This document shows, in pieces, positions 7,058 through 14,261 of a stretch of DNA of 44,011 nt. The DNA is from a virus: positions 1 through 44,011 of the IMG/VR virus record IMGVR_UViG_3300006921_000028. The stretch is one strand, 5' to 3'. Within the stretch, counting starts at the first letter, position 1. Each line of letters begins with the position of its first letter. A program made the translations under genes and the position numbers. Below the pieces are notes generated by a model that saw only the letters and a list, made by a program, of their open reading frames with translations, was not told the DNA's origin and searched no databases.

Positions 7058-7783
7058 TTATAAACTGTCTGAGAGACTTTTTGAATAGTCTCTTTGATTG
7101 TCCCATGCTTCTTGTTGGTCATTCCATTCTGCAATTGTTTCTACAAGAGCGCCAAGATAGTCATGTTTTTGTTTGATGAATTCTTGAACAGTTCCATCTT
7201 CTGTTACCACCAAAATAACCACCTGAGAAATATCTACCCCTGTACGTTCTTTATACATTTCAGCATACGCAGAACCTTGAATGTAATAACTCTCGTTATA
7301 CTCATCTTTACGTTCTTTAGTTGATGTTTTGAAATCTATAATAGACGGCACACCTTTGTAATCTGCAATACAATCCACTCTACCTGCTACCTTATATTTG
7401 TCACTATACAATCCCGCTTCTTGAGCATAGATGTTGTCTATGTAAGATAATGCATTATCTCGCAATTCGCTGAATAGGCAATATGGTAAGAAATGTTTCT
7501 TGTGGTTCTCCCACTCTAACGGAGAATTGAACTGCATGTTGTTTAGATAATCCTCACACATATGATGAACTTTAGTACCACGATTTGCAGCTGTTCTTGA
7601 TATGTGATTAGCAACATCATTACCTACACGTTTACGCCATTCTGCCAGTCCTTTCTTATTACGGACTGATAGAACAGTTGTAATTGATGGGTACTTGTTG
7701 CCCTCTGGGGTTTTGTAAAGACGTACTCCGTCTTGGTTTGTTGCGGTTATAGGTTGCAACTCAACTGGTTCATGATTATACAT
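7058..7783 (-). CDS. PD-(D/E)XK exonuclease, RecB/Cas4/MGME1-like
   Basis: 241 residues. The nuclease core shows GTKVHHMCEDYL (helix with His and Glu), then AGRVDCIADYKG and SIIDFKTSTK, giving the Asp...Asp-x-Lys active site, followed by a Gln-containing helix (YYIQGSAYAEMY). This order is that of RecB-family and MGME1-like single-strand exonucleases. Likely roles are DNA end processing, host DNA breakdown or recombination. It sits four bases after the lysozyme stop with GAGGG 13 bases before ATG. Confidence 0.82.
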   Translation of the reverse strand: MYNHEPVELQPITATNQDGVRLYKTPEGNKYPSITTVLSVRNKKGLAEWRKRVGNDVANHISRTAANRGTKVHHMCEDYLNNMQFNSPLEWENHKKHFLPYCLFSELRDNALSYIDNIYAQEAGLYSDKYKVAGRVDCIADYKGVPSIIDFKTSTKERKDEYNESYYIQGSAYAEMYKERTGVDISQVVILVVTEDGTVQEFIKQKHDYLGALVETIAEWNDQQEAWDNQRDYSKSLSDSL

Positions 7784-7787
7784 AATA

Positions 7788-8228
7788 TTATATTGCCCTC
7801 ATTCTCTCCACTAGTCTATCTGCTCGGTTGGTTACTTGGCGATACCAAGCACTGTCAACCATCTCGTCAGCAGCTGCATTCCAATCTCTTGCATCCACTC
7901 CACGTTTCATTCCTTTGAATTTACTCAAACGAGTGCGCCCCATATTAAACATCATGTTTGCAATTATCTGTTGAGCTTCTTCTGGCAAATCATAAAAATC
8001 TAGATACAAAGTAATGCAATCTATTAGTACTGTTTCGCAATCTGCCTCAAAGGCTTCTGCAACTCTGGATTCCAAGACGGCTGAGCCAACTGGACGATTG
8101 TATTCGGGATCGCTTTCTAATATTAAATGACCAATGCCAAAAGTAGGATAACCAAGATGGTCATTATATATTTCATACTTTACACCTTCATCAATTTCTA
8201 GTTGCTTCCTAAGTTCATCTAAATTCAT
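7788..8228 (-). CDS. e: T4-type lysozyme (endolysin)
   Basis: Cleaves the peptidoglycan glycan chain at lysis. 146 residues, near the 164 of T4. The catalytic triad is recognisable with T4 spacing: Glu14 (IDEG), Asp23 (YND) and Thr29 (YPTFGIGHL). No signal peptide, so it needs a holin. ATG 8228 has GGAG seven bases before and overlaps the stop of a newly noted small membrane gene (ATGA), suggesting a holin-lysin pair. Confidence 0.9.
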   Translation of the reverse strand: MNLDELRKQLEIDEGVKYEIYNDHLGYPTFGIGHLILESDPEYNRPVGSAVLESRVAEAFEADCETVLIDCITLYLDFYDLPEEAQQIIANMMFNMGRTRLSKFKGMKRGVDARDWNAAADEMVDSAWYRQVTNRADRLVERMRAI

Positions 8229-8347
8229 TTTTTTCTCCACCTCACTAGTTTTTTACATTCTTCAAAAAGTAGGGTTCTGCACACATAGATAGTCCAACCC
8301 CATATTACCATTACTACACAAGTTGATACCCAAAAAAATATTCCCAT
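8225..8347 (-). CDS. 40-residue membrane protein upstream of lysozyme
   Basis: Encodes MGIFFWVSTCVVMVIWGWTI and a further 20 residues ending in a basic tail (KKLVRWRKK). Residues 3-22 form one strongly hydrophobic segment. Its ATG overlaps the PhoH-like stop as TAATG and its TGA overlaps the lysozyme ATG, so it exactly fills the gap and is translationally coupled on both sides. That fit argues it is real. Position next to the endolysin makes a holin or antiholin role attractive, but this is inference. Confidence 0.7.
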   Translation of the reverse strand: MGIFFWVSTCVVMVIWGWTIYVCRTLLFEECKKLVRWRKK

Positions 8348-9063
8348 TATTCACTTCCGAATCCAAGTCTTATTTTATTGATAAGATAGTTACGAACAAA
8401 ACCTGATCGAACTATATCGCCAATAGTAAATTCTACACAATTAAATTCTTCCATCTCATCTAGTATTCTGAAGAAATCGTGTAGTCCGTTTTTTTCATTT
8501 TGTTTCTGTAAATCCGTTTGGTCAAAGTCACCACAGAATACAATTTTTGAGTCTTGTCCAACTCTGGTTGTAATAGTATCCAGCTCATGGAAATTCATAT
8601 TCTGACATTCATCTACTATAACAATTGCATTGTCCATTGTCAACCCCCTTAGAAAAGAAGTTGATAAAAAGTGCAATGAACCCTGCCCCTTCAACCTATC
8701 GTATAGATTGTTGAATGCTTGTTCGTTAGGTTGTTCAAATATAAACTGCACCATGTTTTGATATGGTATTTGATATAGTGCAGACTTATCATCTTCATCG
8801 CCCGGCAAGAACCCAATCTCTCTCGTTGGTATAAGCGAACGAACCAATACAACTCTTTCGTATGGTGTCTTTAAATTCATCACATCTTGCAATGCGAGAT
8901 ACATTGCACAGAATGTTTTACCTGTACCAGCCGCACCATAGAGAAATTGATTTTGACCTTTTTTCCAAGATTCAAAAACAACTTTCTGATTGTCTGTGAT
9001 AGGTTTTATTGTTACAAGATTACTTGCATTTATTTCTTTATTTTTCTTTTTAGTACTTGCCAT
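8347..9063 (-). CDS. phoH: PhoH-like ATPase
   Basis: 238 residues with Walker A GAAGTGKT (43-50), Walker B IVIVDEC (147-153), and motifs VLVRSLIPTREIGFLPG and FCGDFDQTD typical of the PhoH family, which resembles the N-terminal half of superfamily 1 helicases. PhoH-like genes are very common in marine phages. They were named for phosphate-starvation genes, but their phage role is unsettled (RNA or DNA handling). ATG 9063 follows TAGGA. The long upstream non-coding stretch may form its leader. Confidence 0.92.
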   Translation of the reverse strand: MASTKKKNKEINASNLVTIKPITDNQKVVFESWKKGQNQFLYGAAGTGKTFCAMYLALQDVMNLKTPYERVVLVRSLIPTREIGFLPGDEDDKSALYQIPYQNMVQFIFEQPNEQAFNNLYDRLKGQGSLHFLSTSFLRGLTMDNAIVIVDECQNMNFHELDTITTRVGQDSKIVFCGDFDQTDLQKQNEKNGLHDFFRILDEMEEFNCVEFTIGDIVRSGFVRNYLINKIRLGFGSE

Positions 9064-9084
9064 TTTTACATCCTAATTAAAGTA

Positions 9085-9217
9085 AGGTGAGGGGAGCCGA
9101 CAATCGTTGCATGTTTGGCAAGAGGGTATCGACCCCCCTCTGGTGCATAGGCGGAGGGACTTCCAAGCTTCCAAAACGCCGTGCGTCAGTACTGAAGTAT
9201 GATTTCTCGCCCGCACC
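9085..9217 (-). ncRNA. Structured non-coding stretch upstream of phoH
   Basis: The ~130 bases between the FmdB-like gene and phoH are GC-richer than their surroundings and full of complementary segments. GGTGC/GGCG (9217-9207) could pair with CGCC/GCACC (9152-9142), an AGAGGG/CCCTCT hairpin lies at 9121-9141, and a GAGGGG/CCCCTC pair links 9135-9140 with 9089-9094. No reading frame looks coding. A tRNA-like loop (GGTCGATAC) is present, but no full tRNA cloverleaf can be drawn. Could be an sRNA or a 5' leader element. Boundaries are approximate. Confidence 0.45.
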
Positions 9218-9221
9218 ATTA

Positions 9222-9548
9222 TTATTTATATTTTTCCATCCTGTCAAGAACACCATGTTTTTTGAGAACTTCTCTTGTTTTAATTTCTTTAATTGATTTA
9301 GTTGATCCCCCATATCTGTCTGCAAGAGGCGTGCCGGGATTTGAATGTGCAATTTGTTCTAACCTTTCATTCATACCACCATCAATCTTTTTAGCTGTTG
9401 CAGTAATATGATCACCAACAAAAGCAATCAAACTTGGCCTCTGAATTATATGAGGATTATCTAACTTGTACTGATCAAGCTCAGAAATTTTCATAAATTC
9501 CTCAAATTCTTCTTCAGTTTTTTCGTTGTAAAAATTATACGTTGGCAT
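9222..9548 (-). CDS. FmdB-like small regulatory-type protein
   Basis: 108 residues beginning MPTYNFYNEKTEEEFEEFM, the pattern seen at the start of FmdB-family proteins and their marine-phage relatives (MPTY-F-C...). The zinc-ribbon cysteines of cellular FmdB are absent, so the metal site is lost. The C-terminal half (ADRYGG onward) is basic and helical. ATG 9548 follows TTGGAG; an upstream TTG is possible. Function unknown, perhaps transcriptional. Confidence 0.6.
   Translation of the reverse strand: MPTYNFYNEKTEEEFEEFMKISELDQYKLDNPHIIQRPSLIAFVGDHITATAKKIDGGMNERLEQIAHSNPGTPLADRYGGSTKSIKEIKTREVLKKHGVLDRMEKYK
9223..9230 (-). promoter_or_regulatory. T4-type late promoter motif before the structured RNA/phoH
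   Basis: TATAAATA at the end of the FmdB-like gene, reading toward the structured stretch and phoH. A TTGACA at 9235-9240 lies upstream, but the 17-nt-spaced -10 (TAATAA) is poor, so the late motif is the better call. Confidence 0.5.
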
Positions 9549-9711
9549 TAAAGTCAAACTCCAATTGACCCGACTGATCAGGTAGTTGTTTTTTCAAATA
9601 ATTAACTTCTTCATTCAACTCTTTTATTCGAATGTATGCATTATATAATTGTTTTTGTTGAGTTGCAATTTCTTGTTCCATAGCAGAAATGTTTGTCATG
9701 AAATGATTCAT
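9535..9711 (-). CDS. 58-residue coiled-coil protein
   Basis: Begins MNHFMTNISAMEQEIATQQK and runs as one predicted helix to KKQLPDQ, then ends in GQLEFDFNANV. The helical part has heptad spacing. The acidic-hydrophobic tail QLEFDF is of the kind that binds sliding clamps, but this is only a resemblance. GGAG lies six bases before ATG 9711. It overlaps the start of the FmdB-like gene by 14 bases. Confidence 0.65.
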   Translation of the reverse strand: MNHFMTNISAMEQEIATQQKQLYNAYIRIKELNEEVNYLKKQLPDQSGQLEFDFNANV

Positions 9712-9721
9712 TATTTCTCCG

Positions 9722-10282
9722 TTAAGTTAAAGAAAGGGATGTATGATTATCACTAAACCACTTTGGTATTGCTCTGTTTTTCCATTTTGCAAAGTCTGAT
9801 TTCTTTACTATGTAGTAGGTTTGATATGCTGACACCGTATCATCAGTTTTACAATCATCAGGCATACATTGTGGTGGATCACTAAACTCATTGTGAGGAA
9901 TGTTTGTTGGCAAATCCTTGAGAAAATTTATGTAGCCTTCACACGCATGTTCTCTGCCATATCGATGTGTATATTCTTTAAGTAAATTAATCCACAGAGA
10001 ATATAACCATTTGTAATTTGTTTTAGATTCCCGAACCCATAGGTTTGAAGGGTGATTGATATGTGATGCTTTCATTAGATTGTCTTCCATTACTTTGTCT
10101 TCTAATTTCCAGCGTTTAATCTTTCTACCGTTCTTGGTTAGACCATAATATTGAGTACCATCAAGTACACGATGAGCTGTTGACATAAGCTGAGCATACT
10201 CAATCACCATTTTACAAACGTGTTTATCACAATGCATCTTGGATGCAATCTTAGGATCACGATCTACATAAAATATATTCAT
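9722..10282 (-). CDS. Conserved T4-like phage protein of unknown function
   Basis: 186 residues. The N-terminus MNIFYVDRDPKIASKMHCDKH recalls a family met repeatedly in T4-like marine phages (HCDKHVCKM then AQLMSTAHR). Conserved His/Cys residues (HCDKHVCK, PPQCMPDDC) could bind metal. There is no known domain. ATG 10282 overlaps the upstream stop as ATGA, and a promoter lies ~25 bases upstream inside the previous gene. Confidence 0.7.
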   Translation of the reverse strand: MNIFYVDRDPKIASKMHCDKHVCKMVIEYAQLMSTAHRVLDGTQYYGLTKNGRKIKRWKLEDKVMEDNLMKASHINHPSNLWVRESKTNYKWLYSLWINLLKEYTHRYGREHACEGYINFLKDLPTNIPHNEFSDPPQCMPDDCKTDDTVSAYQTYYIVKKSDFAKWKNRAIPKWFSDNHTSLSLT

Positions 10283-10515
10283 TTGGTTCTCTTTTTATCA
10301 TTCAATAGTAACATTTTACCAAGCTTCTCATCAATTGTCAAGACTCTTTCAGTCTCAATCATATCAATAATTAAAGAAGTAATACCTACTTCTTTACTAA
10401 GCTCACCAATTTTTCGCTCCAACTTTATAAGAGTTTCTTTATAGTAATCTATCTCTTGTTGTTTGCGAAGCCTTTGCTCAATTAAATCTGATAAGGATAT
10501 TATATTATCAGACAT
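10279..10515 (-). CDS. Small coiled-coil phage protein
   Basis: 78 residues starting MSDNIISLSDLIEQRL. A long charged helix (about 15-45) is followed by GITSLIIDMIETERVL. No recognised domain. Start 10515 overlaps the end of the cell-wall hydrolase gene; a weak GGGA precedes it. It is coupled to the next gene by ATGA. Confidence 0.6.
   Translation of the reverse strand: MSDNIISLSDLIEQRLRKQQEIDYYKETLIKLERKIGELSKEVGITSLIIDMIETERVLTIDEKLGKMLLLNDKKRTK
10313..10341 (-). promoter_or_regulatory. Putative sigma70 promoter inside the coiled-coil gene
   Basis: TTGACA (10336-10341), 17-nt spacer, TAAAAT (10313-10318). Predicted start near 10306, about 24 bases before the ATG of the 186-residue conserved protein. 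Spacing and boxes match the other phage promoters here, although it lies in coding sequence. Confidence 0.55.
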
Positions 10516-10517
10516 AT

Positions 10518-11036
10518 TTATTTTTCCCAACGATAAAAAATATGATCTTGTATTTCTACAGTTTTTGTTTTTGTTTTTGCCCAAGCAGGATTGACATAAT
10601 CGGCGTGATAGTGCGTAGCACCATCAGTGATATCTAAGTACAACAACTTATTACTTAATATTGCATCTGCAAAATCTAACATTTTTGCATAAGTTTTTTT
10701 ATTTCTTGGTTTATCACTTTTACCATCACAATACCAACTAAATTGACATTTGTGTTTAATGGGAAATAAAATTTTAGGGTCTTTCCATGATGGTCGAGTC
10801 GGGCCTTGTTTCACCACTCCACATATAGTATTAGGAAACCTTGAGTCATTAACTCTGTTCATCACAACAGTAGTCACCGCAAGTTCACCAGCAGTACCCT
10901 GACCCCTTGCTTCGTGATACATGTTGAGTGCAAGACATTCTACCGATTTAGACTTTACATCTTCTGGTAAAGGTTGAGCAACTGCACCAACAACACCAAA
11001 CATTGTGCCAACCACTAGTTGTTCAATTCCATTCAT
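10518..11036 (-). CDS. SleB-type cell-wall hydrolase
   Basis: 172 residues. After a hydrophobic N-terminus (about 7-21) that may be a signal peptide or anchor comes the Hydrolase_2 (SleB/CwlJ) core: CLALNMYHEARGQ with the catalytic Glu42, then VVMNRVNDSRFPNTICGVV and QFSWYCDG. These enzymes cut the glycan strand of peptidoglycan. It gives the phage a second lytic activity besides the T4-type lysozyme. The N-terminal segment suggests export, so it could also act at entry or from the periplasm. Confidence 0.85.
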   Translation of the reverse strand: MNGIEQLVVGTMFGVVGAVAQPLPEDVKSKSVECLALNMYHEARGQGTAGELAVTTVVMNRVNDSRFPNTICGVVKQGPTRPSWKDPKILFPIKHKCQFSWYCDGKSDKPRNKKTYAKMLDFADAILSNKLLYLDITDGATHYHADYVNPAWAKTKTKTVEIQDHIFYRWEK

Positions 11037-11092
11037 TATATTAAAGACCCTTTTTATTATACTTAGTTTTCAATTCCATCTCTGCGAGGTCA

Positions 11093-11572
11093 TCAACCAT
11101 TCGCAGGGCCTGGCATCTGATGGTAAACAGCGTGGTCATCTACCATAAACTCATCAGTCCAGTTGAAAGCTTCCTTTACAACATTTGCTGACAAACCCTT
11201 ATACATTTGATGGAGTATACCATCTTTTGCAGCTACAAGAACGTCTGCTTCAGATTCGTGCAAACCTTCAAGCATTTGAACAAACATTGTTTCTCTCTTC
11301 CTCTGAGATAAATCACCATTACCACCCTTAATATAATGATATAGTTTTCTAGACTCATACGCAAGAATGCTATGTTCAGTGCCTTCTGGTGCTTCGTTTC
11401 GTCTGAAAGGAACTTCACCTTCTGGTAATGCCCATTTGATTTTGGGATCAAATGAAGACTTGATAACCATTCTTAATGCTGGGCTATCATGCTCTTTTAA
11501 CAGAGCGATCTTGTTTTGTTTTGTTTTTGCTTTGGACACCTTGTCCAAAATTTCTGATATTAATAAATCCAT
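11093..11572 (-). CDS. Conserved T4-like marine phage protein
   Basis: 159 residues. MDLLISEILDKVSKAKTKQN followed by IALLKEHDSPALRMV and the APEGTEHSILAYESRKLY region match a family often found beside RNase H in marine T4-like genomes (DUF6433-like, from memory). Mostly helical, acidic C-terminus. No catalytic motif seen. It follows rnh immediately, with only one base between them. Confidence 0.7.
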   Translation of the reverse strand: MDLLISEILDKVSKAKTKQNKIALLKEHDSPALRMVIKSSFDPKIKWALPEGEVPFRRNEAPEGTEHSILAYESRKLYHYIKGGNGDLSQRKRETMFVQMLEGLHESEADVLVAAKDGILHQMYKGLSANVVKEAFNWTDEFMVDDHAVYHQMPGPANG

Positions 11573-11573
11573 T

Positions 11574-12419
11574 CTAAAATTCTCCTATAGATTCAGTTAG
11601 AGTTTTTAACCTCGTTTTAATAAAATAGTTCAGTAGTTTACTACGATCATTAACTGGTGCTTCCTTATATTTATGTATTATCTCAGACGACAATTCTTCT
11701 GGACAACAAGTAAGATCAATCAATTTTTTATTTCTTTGGTAGTTACGTTTTACTTCATCATTAGGCAACACATCATCAATGTTATTGTTAACCCAAGATG
11801 AAATCTTTTTAGCACCTAACGGACGTTGGCGCAATCCTTCAGTAAATGTATTATCTGGTGATAACACATTAGGTATGCCATCACTAGTATCACCCTTGAA
11901 AATATGTTCTTGAAGATAGGTAACAGGATTTTCTCCGTCTACCATTTTCTTAGTAATTGGACTGTATTGTTTTACGTTAGGATATTTTTGCAATTGAATA
12001 AAATCTTTATCACCAGACAATATCATAACTTCATTACAGGATTCTACACTAAGTGTGCCAATGATATCATCAGCCTCTGCACCATACACCTCTAGAAACT
12101 TATAAGGTAGGTTCTCTGAAAATTCTTTTTTGATTTTATTAAGGCACTCAAAGATAGCATCCCAATCGTGGTTTGATTTCTTTCTGGTAGTTTTGCGAGA
12201 AGCTTTATACTCTGGATAATAGTCGCGCCTCCAATAGTGCTTGGAATCATAGCACAATACTAACTCTCCAAACTCAGATTTAAAACGAGTGCGATACATC
12301 CGTAACGAATTCAAAATCATATGGCGAACCATATTATCATCTGGCTTAGTTTCTTTGGTCATATGCAAATGCATCATAACACTTGCAACTGAAATTTGAC
12401 TCATATCAACTAAAATCAT
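11574..12419 (-). CDS. rnh: T4-type RNase H (5'-3' FEN-like nuclease)
   Basis: Removes RNA primers from lagging-strand fragments. 281 residues (T4: 305). The FEN/T5-exonuclease Asp clusters are visible: MILVDMSQI (N-terminal Asp), ELVLCYDSKHYWRRDYYPEYK, GAEADDIIGTL, MILSGDKDFIQLQ and GDTSDGIPNVL. Located with the other replication genes, as in T4. The start ATG overlaps the stop of the next upstream gene. Confidence 0.92.
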   Translation of the reverse strand: MILVDMSQISVASVMMHLHMTKETKPDDNMVRHMILNSLRMYRTRFKSEFGELVLCYDSKHYWRRDYYPEYKASRKTTRKKSNHDWDAIFECLNKIKKEFSENLPYKFLEVYGAEADDIIGTLSVESCNEVMILSGDKDFIQLQKYPNVKQYSPITKKMVDGENPVTYLQEHIFKGDTSDGIPNVLSPDNTFTEGLRQRPLGAKKISSWVNNNIDDVLPNDEVKRNYQRNKKLIDLTCCPEELSSEIIHKYKEAPVNDRSKLLNYFIKTRLKTLTESIGEF

Positions 12420-12805
12420 TATTCTTCATCCTTATGAAGTAATTCAATGGTTTCTCTCAACTGTTCCATATCAACTTCAGTATGCTTCTTTCCATCATCA
12501 TCATAAACAACATTAACAAATGTATCTACAATGTCATGTGTGGGGTAATCCATTAACATCACTCTATATATCAATCCTCTCGTAAACTCAATTATAATAC
12601 CAATGTCTTGTATAAACTTTTCATTGTCAACTACAATTTCGTGGTTATGACACATTTGAATCATGTGAACAATCAATTCTTGTGTTAAATTTTCAGCAAA
12701 CGCTCTTTTTATTTCGAGGTCTATTTCAATTTCGTCAATTTGTTTTATGGGTGTTTCTTTCCATGGCCCCTTAATAACTTTGCCAAGTTCATTATCTTCT
12801 TCCAA
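12419..12805 (-). CDS. Uncharacterised acidic protein
   Basis: About 129 residues, strongly acidic, with a central helical part (FAENLTQELIVHMIQMCHNH) and an acidic tail. No family recognised. The likely start is TTG 12805, which has AAAAGGA eight bases upstream and lies just past the upstream stop; ATG starts at 12847 or 12907 would overlap the previous gene by 40-100 bases. Coupled to RNase H. Confidence 0.55.
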   Translation of the reverse strand: MEEDNELGKVIKGPWKETPIKQIDEIEIDLEIKRAFAENLTQELIVHMIQMCHNHEIVVDNEKFIQDIGIIIEFTRGLIYRVMLMDYPTHDIVDTFVNVVYDDDGKKHTEVDMEQLRETIELLHKDEE

Positions 12806-12806
12806 A

Positions 12807-13352
12807 TCAATAATCCTTTTCGTCAGCCATTTCTTCTGTCCACACATAACCCAAATCGGGATAGAGTACTCCAACGGTTCTTTTTGGTTGACCTTTCTTA
12901 GGCCCATACCAATAGTATGATAATGCTACACACCGCCGTTTTACTTTATTCTGTTGATATTCTCCATAAAAATCATCAATCCAATCACCAGTACGAAGAT
13001 AAGATTGCATATTGCGAATATATCCTTCGTGTATAGCAAGTTTTGCAGCTGCACCTTTAATGTTCTGTCTTACAGATATGCGCTGAACTTTTGCAAGGTC
13101 TTTCTGTGTCTTAATCCAATTTTTAACTTTATCAGGGTGTAATTGATGTTCATCTTCTAAATGTTTTACACTAGTATGAACACCAGTTTTACCATAGTCG
13201 GGGTTCTTTGCAGCTCTTGCAGCTCTTGCTTTTGCAAGTCGTTCACCTGCAGCTTTCTTTTGTTCCTCGGTCATAGGTTTGCGAGGTTTACGTTTCTTGG
13301 GTGCTTCCCATTTACTATTATCCGTAGTAGCAATTATTTTCTTTCGTGCCAT
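12807..13352 (-). CDS. Basic conserved phage protein, possible nucleic-acid binder
   Basis: 181 residues starting MARKKIIATTDNSKW. The first 60 residues are Lys/Arg/Ala-rich (KKRKPRKP, RLAKARAARAAKN), suggesting DNA or RNA contact. The rest is a folded domain with RNMQSYLRTGDWIDDFYGE and a TVGVLYPDLGYVW end. The family is unnamed to me. An upstream ATG (13409) would overlap the bS21 gene, so 13352 is preferred. Confidence 0.6.
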   Translation of the reverse strand: MARKKIIATTDNSKWEAPKKRKPRKPMTEEQKKAAGERLAKARAARAAKNPDYGKTGVHTSVKHLEDEHQLHPDKVKNWIKTQKDLAKVQRISVRQNIKGAAAKLAIHEGYIRNMQSYLRTGDWIDDFYGEYQQNKVKRRCVALSYYWYGPKKGQPKRTVGVLYPDLGYVWTEEMADEKDY

Positions 13353-13392
13353 ATTACTATTTACCCCCTCTAGAAAATTTTTAGTATTTGAT

Positions 13393-13596
13393 TTAATATC
13401 CAAGTTCATCTTTTCTTTTCTTTAATTCTCTTTGTTGCCTACGAATTGAAGCTGCTTTACTTTTTCTACGTTTTGTTCCTCTTGATTCATAAAACTCACG
13501 CTCTCTAAGTGTATTAAAAAGTCCGTCTTGTTCCAATTTCTTTTTCATACTTCGAATAGCTTTATCCACATTGCCTCTGCGAACTTCTACTTTCAT
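13393..13596 (-). CDS. rpsU: Phage ribosomal protein bS21
   Basis: 67 residues, the size of cellular bS21. The start KVEVRRGNVDKAIRSMKKKL, then GLFNTLREREFYES and the basic RRKSKAASIRRQQREL tail follow the family closely. bS21 sits near the anti-Shine-Dalgarno end of 16S rRNA and helps initiation; phage copies are known in marine viruses and could replace the host protein. ATG 13596 overlaps the upstream stop (ATGA) with AAGGA nine bases before. Confidence 0.92.
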   Translation of the reverse strand: MKVEVRRGNVDKAIRSMKKKLEQDGLFNTLREREFYESRGTKRRKSKAASIRRQQRELKKRKDELGY

Positions 13597-13961
13597 TTAC
13601 CAATGTCCTTTACATTTGCTTTTGGTATTACTTGATATGCACCTTTATTATATGCGGGCGCAATAGTATAATTTGATGATATTTTTAGTCTTTCGGAATT
13701 GTCTTTTTTGGTGCAACTATCTATGTTGCCCATGTCCATACGACTAGGTATGTGTTTTGTTTCTCTACGATACACATTCCCATGACCTTTCCATTCGACA
13801 AACTTCTTAGGTTTATTTTTGAGTTGATCGGGGTGACAGCCGTGCTTACGAAGAAAAGCATCGTATTCAGCACGTGCTGCAAGAATTCTCTTGTTTTTGG
13901 TGGGTTTCTTTTTGCGTGTACTATTAGAGGTATAATATACAGGCATCATATGCATAGTCAT
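13593..13961 (-). CDS. Basic small phage protein, possibly leaderless
   Basis: 122 residues if started at 13961. An in-frame ATG at 13946 would give MPVYYTSN, which resembles the start of related marine-phage proteins. The rest is Lys-rich with KKKPTKNKRILAARAEYDAF. No domain recognised. A promoter ends so close that the predicted RNA start falls at the first ATG, and no ribosome site is visible, so leaderless translation is possible. It is co-transcribed with bS21. Confidence 0.6.
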   Translation of the reverse strand: MTMHMMPVYYTSNSTRKKKPTKNKRILAARAEYDAFLRKHGCHPDQLKNKPKKFVEWKGHGNVYRRETKHIPSRMDMGNIDSCTKKDNSERLKISSNYTIAPAYNKGAYQVIPKANVKDIGK

Positions 13962-13968
13962 AATATAA

Positions 13969-13997
13969 AATATACTTTATTTGGAATAAAAAGTCAA
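13969..13997 (-). promoter_or_regulatory. Sigma70 promoter for the bS21 operon
   Basis: TTGACT (13992-13997), 17-nt spacer, TATATT (13969-13974); predicted start at 13961-13962, on the first ATG of the downstream gene. Confidence 0.7.
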
Positions 13998-14215
13998 GTA
14001 CCTTTGATGTGGTTTTCAATAATTTCCGATATTTTAATTAATTCTTTATCGCCAGAATTATCTAGTCTGGTTTTAATAAATCCATCTTCTTCTAACTTGT
14101 CAAGAACCCAGCCCACAACCTTTTCGTGCAGAGTATTATTTTGAATATATCTGCCGATAGAATATGATATAATAATAGCACCCATTGCTAATATTGTGTG
14201 TGTAAAAGCATCCAT
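13994..14215 (-). CDS. Small N-terminally anchored membrane protein
   Basis: 73 residues: one membrane segment (about 7-24) followed by a soluble domain with VVGWVLDKLEEDGFIKTRLD and an end similar to families common in T4-like marine phages. No ribosome site is seen before ATG 14215. Function unknown. Confidence 0.6.
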   Translation of the reverse strand: MDAFTHTILAMGAIIISYSIGRYIQNNTLHEKVVGWVLDKLEEDGFIKTRLDNSGDKELIKISEIIENHIKGT

Positions 14216-14261
14216 AATAGTATTTATGTTTCGTATTTTCCTACTGGTTTATAAAATTTCC

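Noticed and set aside
9085-9217. tRNA gene in the structured stretch before phoH
   Set aside because: A B-box-like GGTCGATAC and an anticodon-like hairpin can be found, but no acceptor stem and D arm complete a cloverleaf on either strand. Kept only as an unassigned structured RNA.
9525-9560. TTGACT followed by TATAAT near the FmdB-like start
   Set aside because: Spacer is only about 12 bases, too short for a sigma70 promoter.
14060-14110. TTGACA inside the small membrane-protein gene
   Set aside because: No acceptable -10 at 16-18 bases (TTTATT only), and it points into the middle of the same gene.
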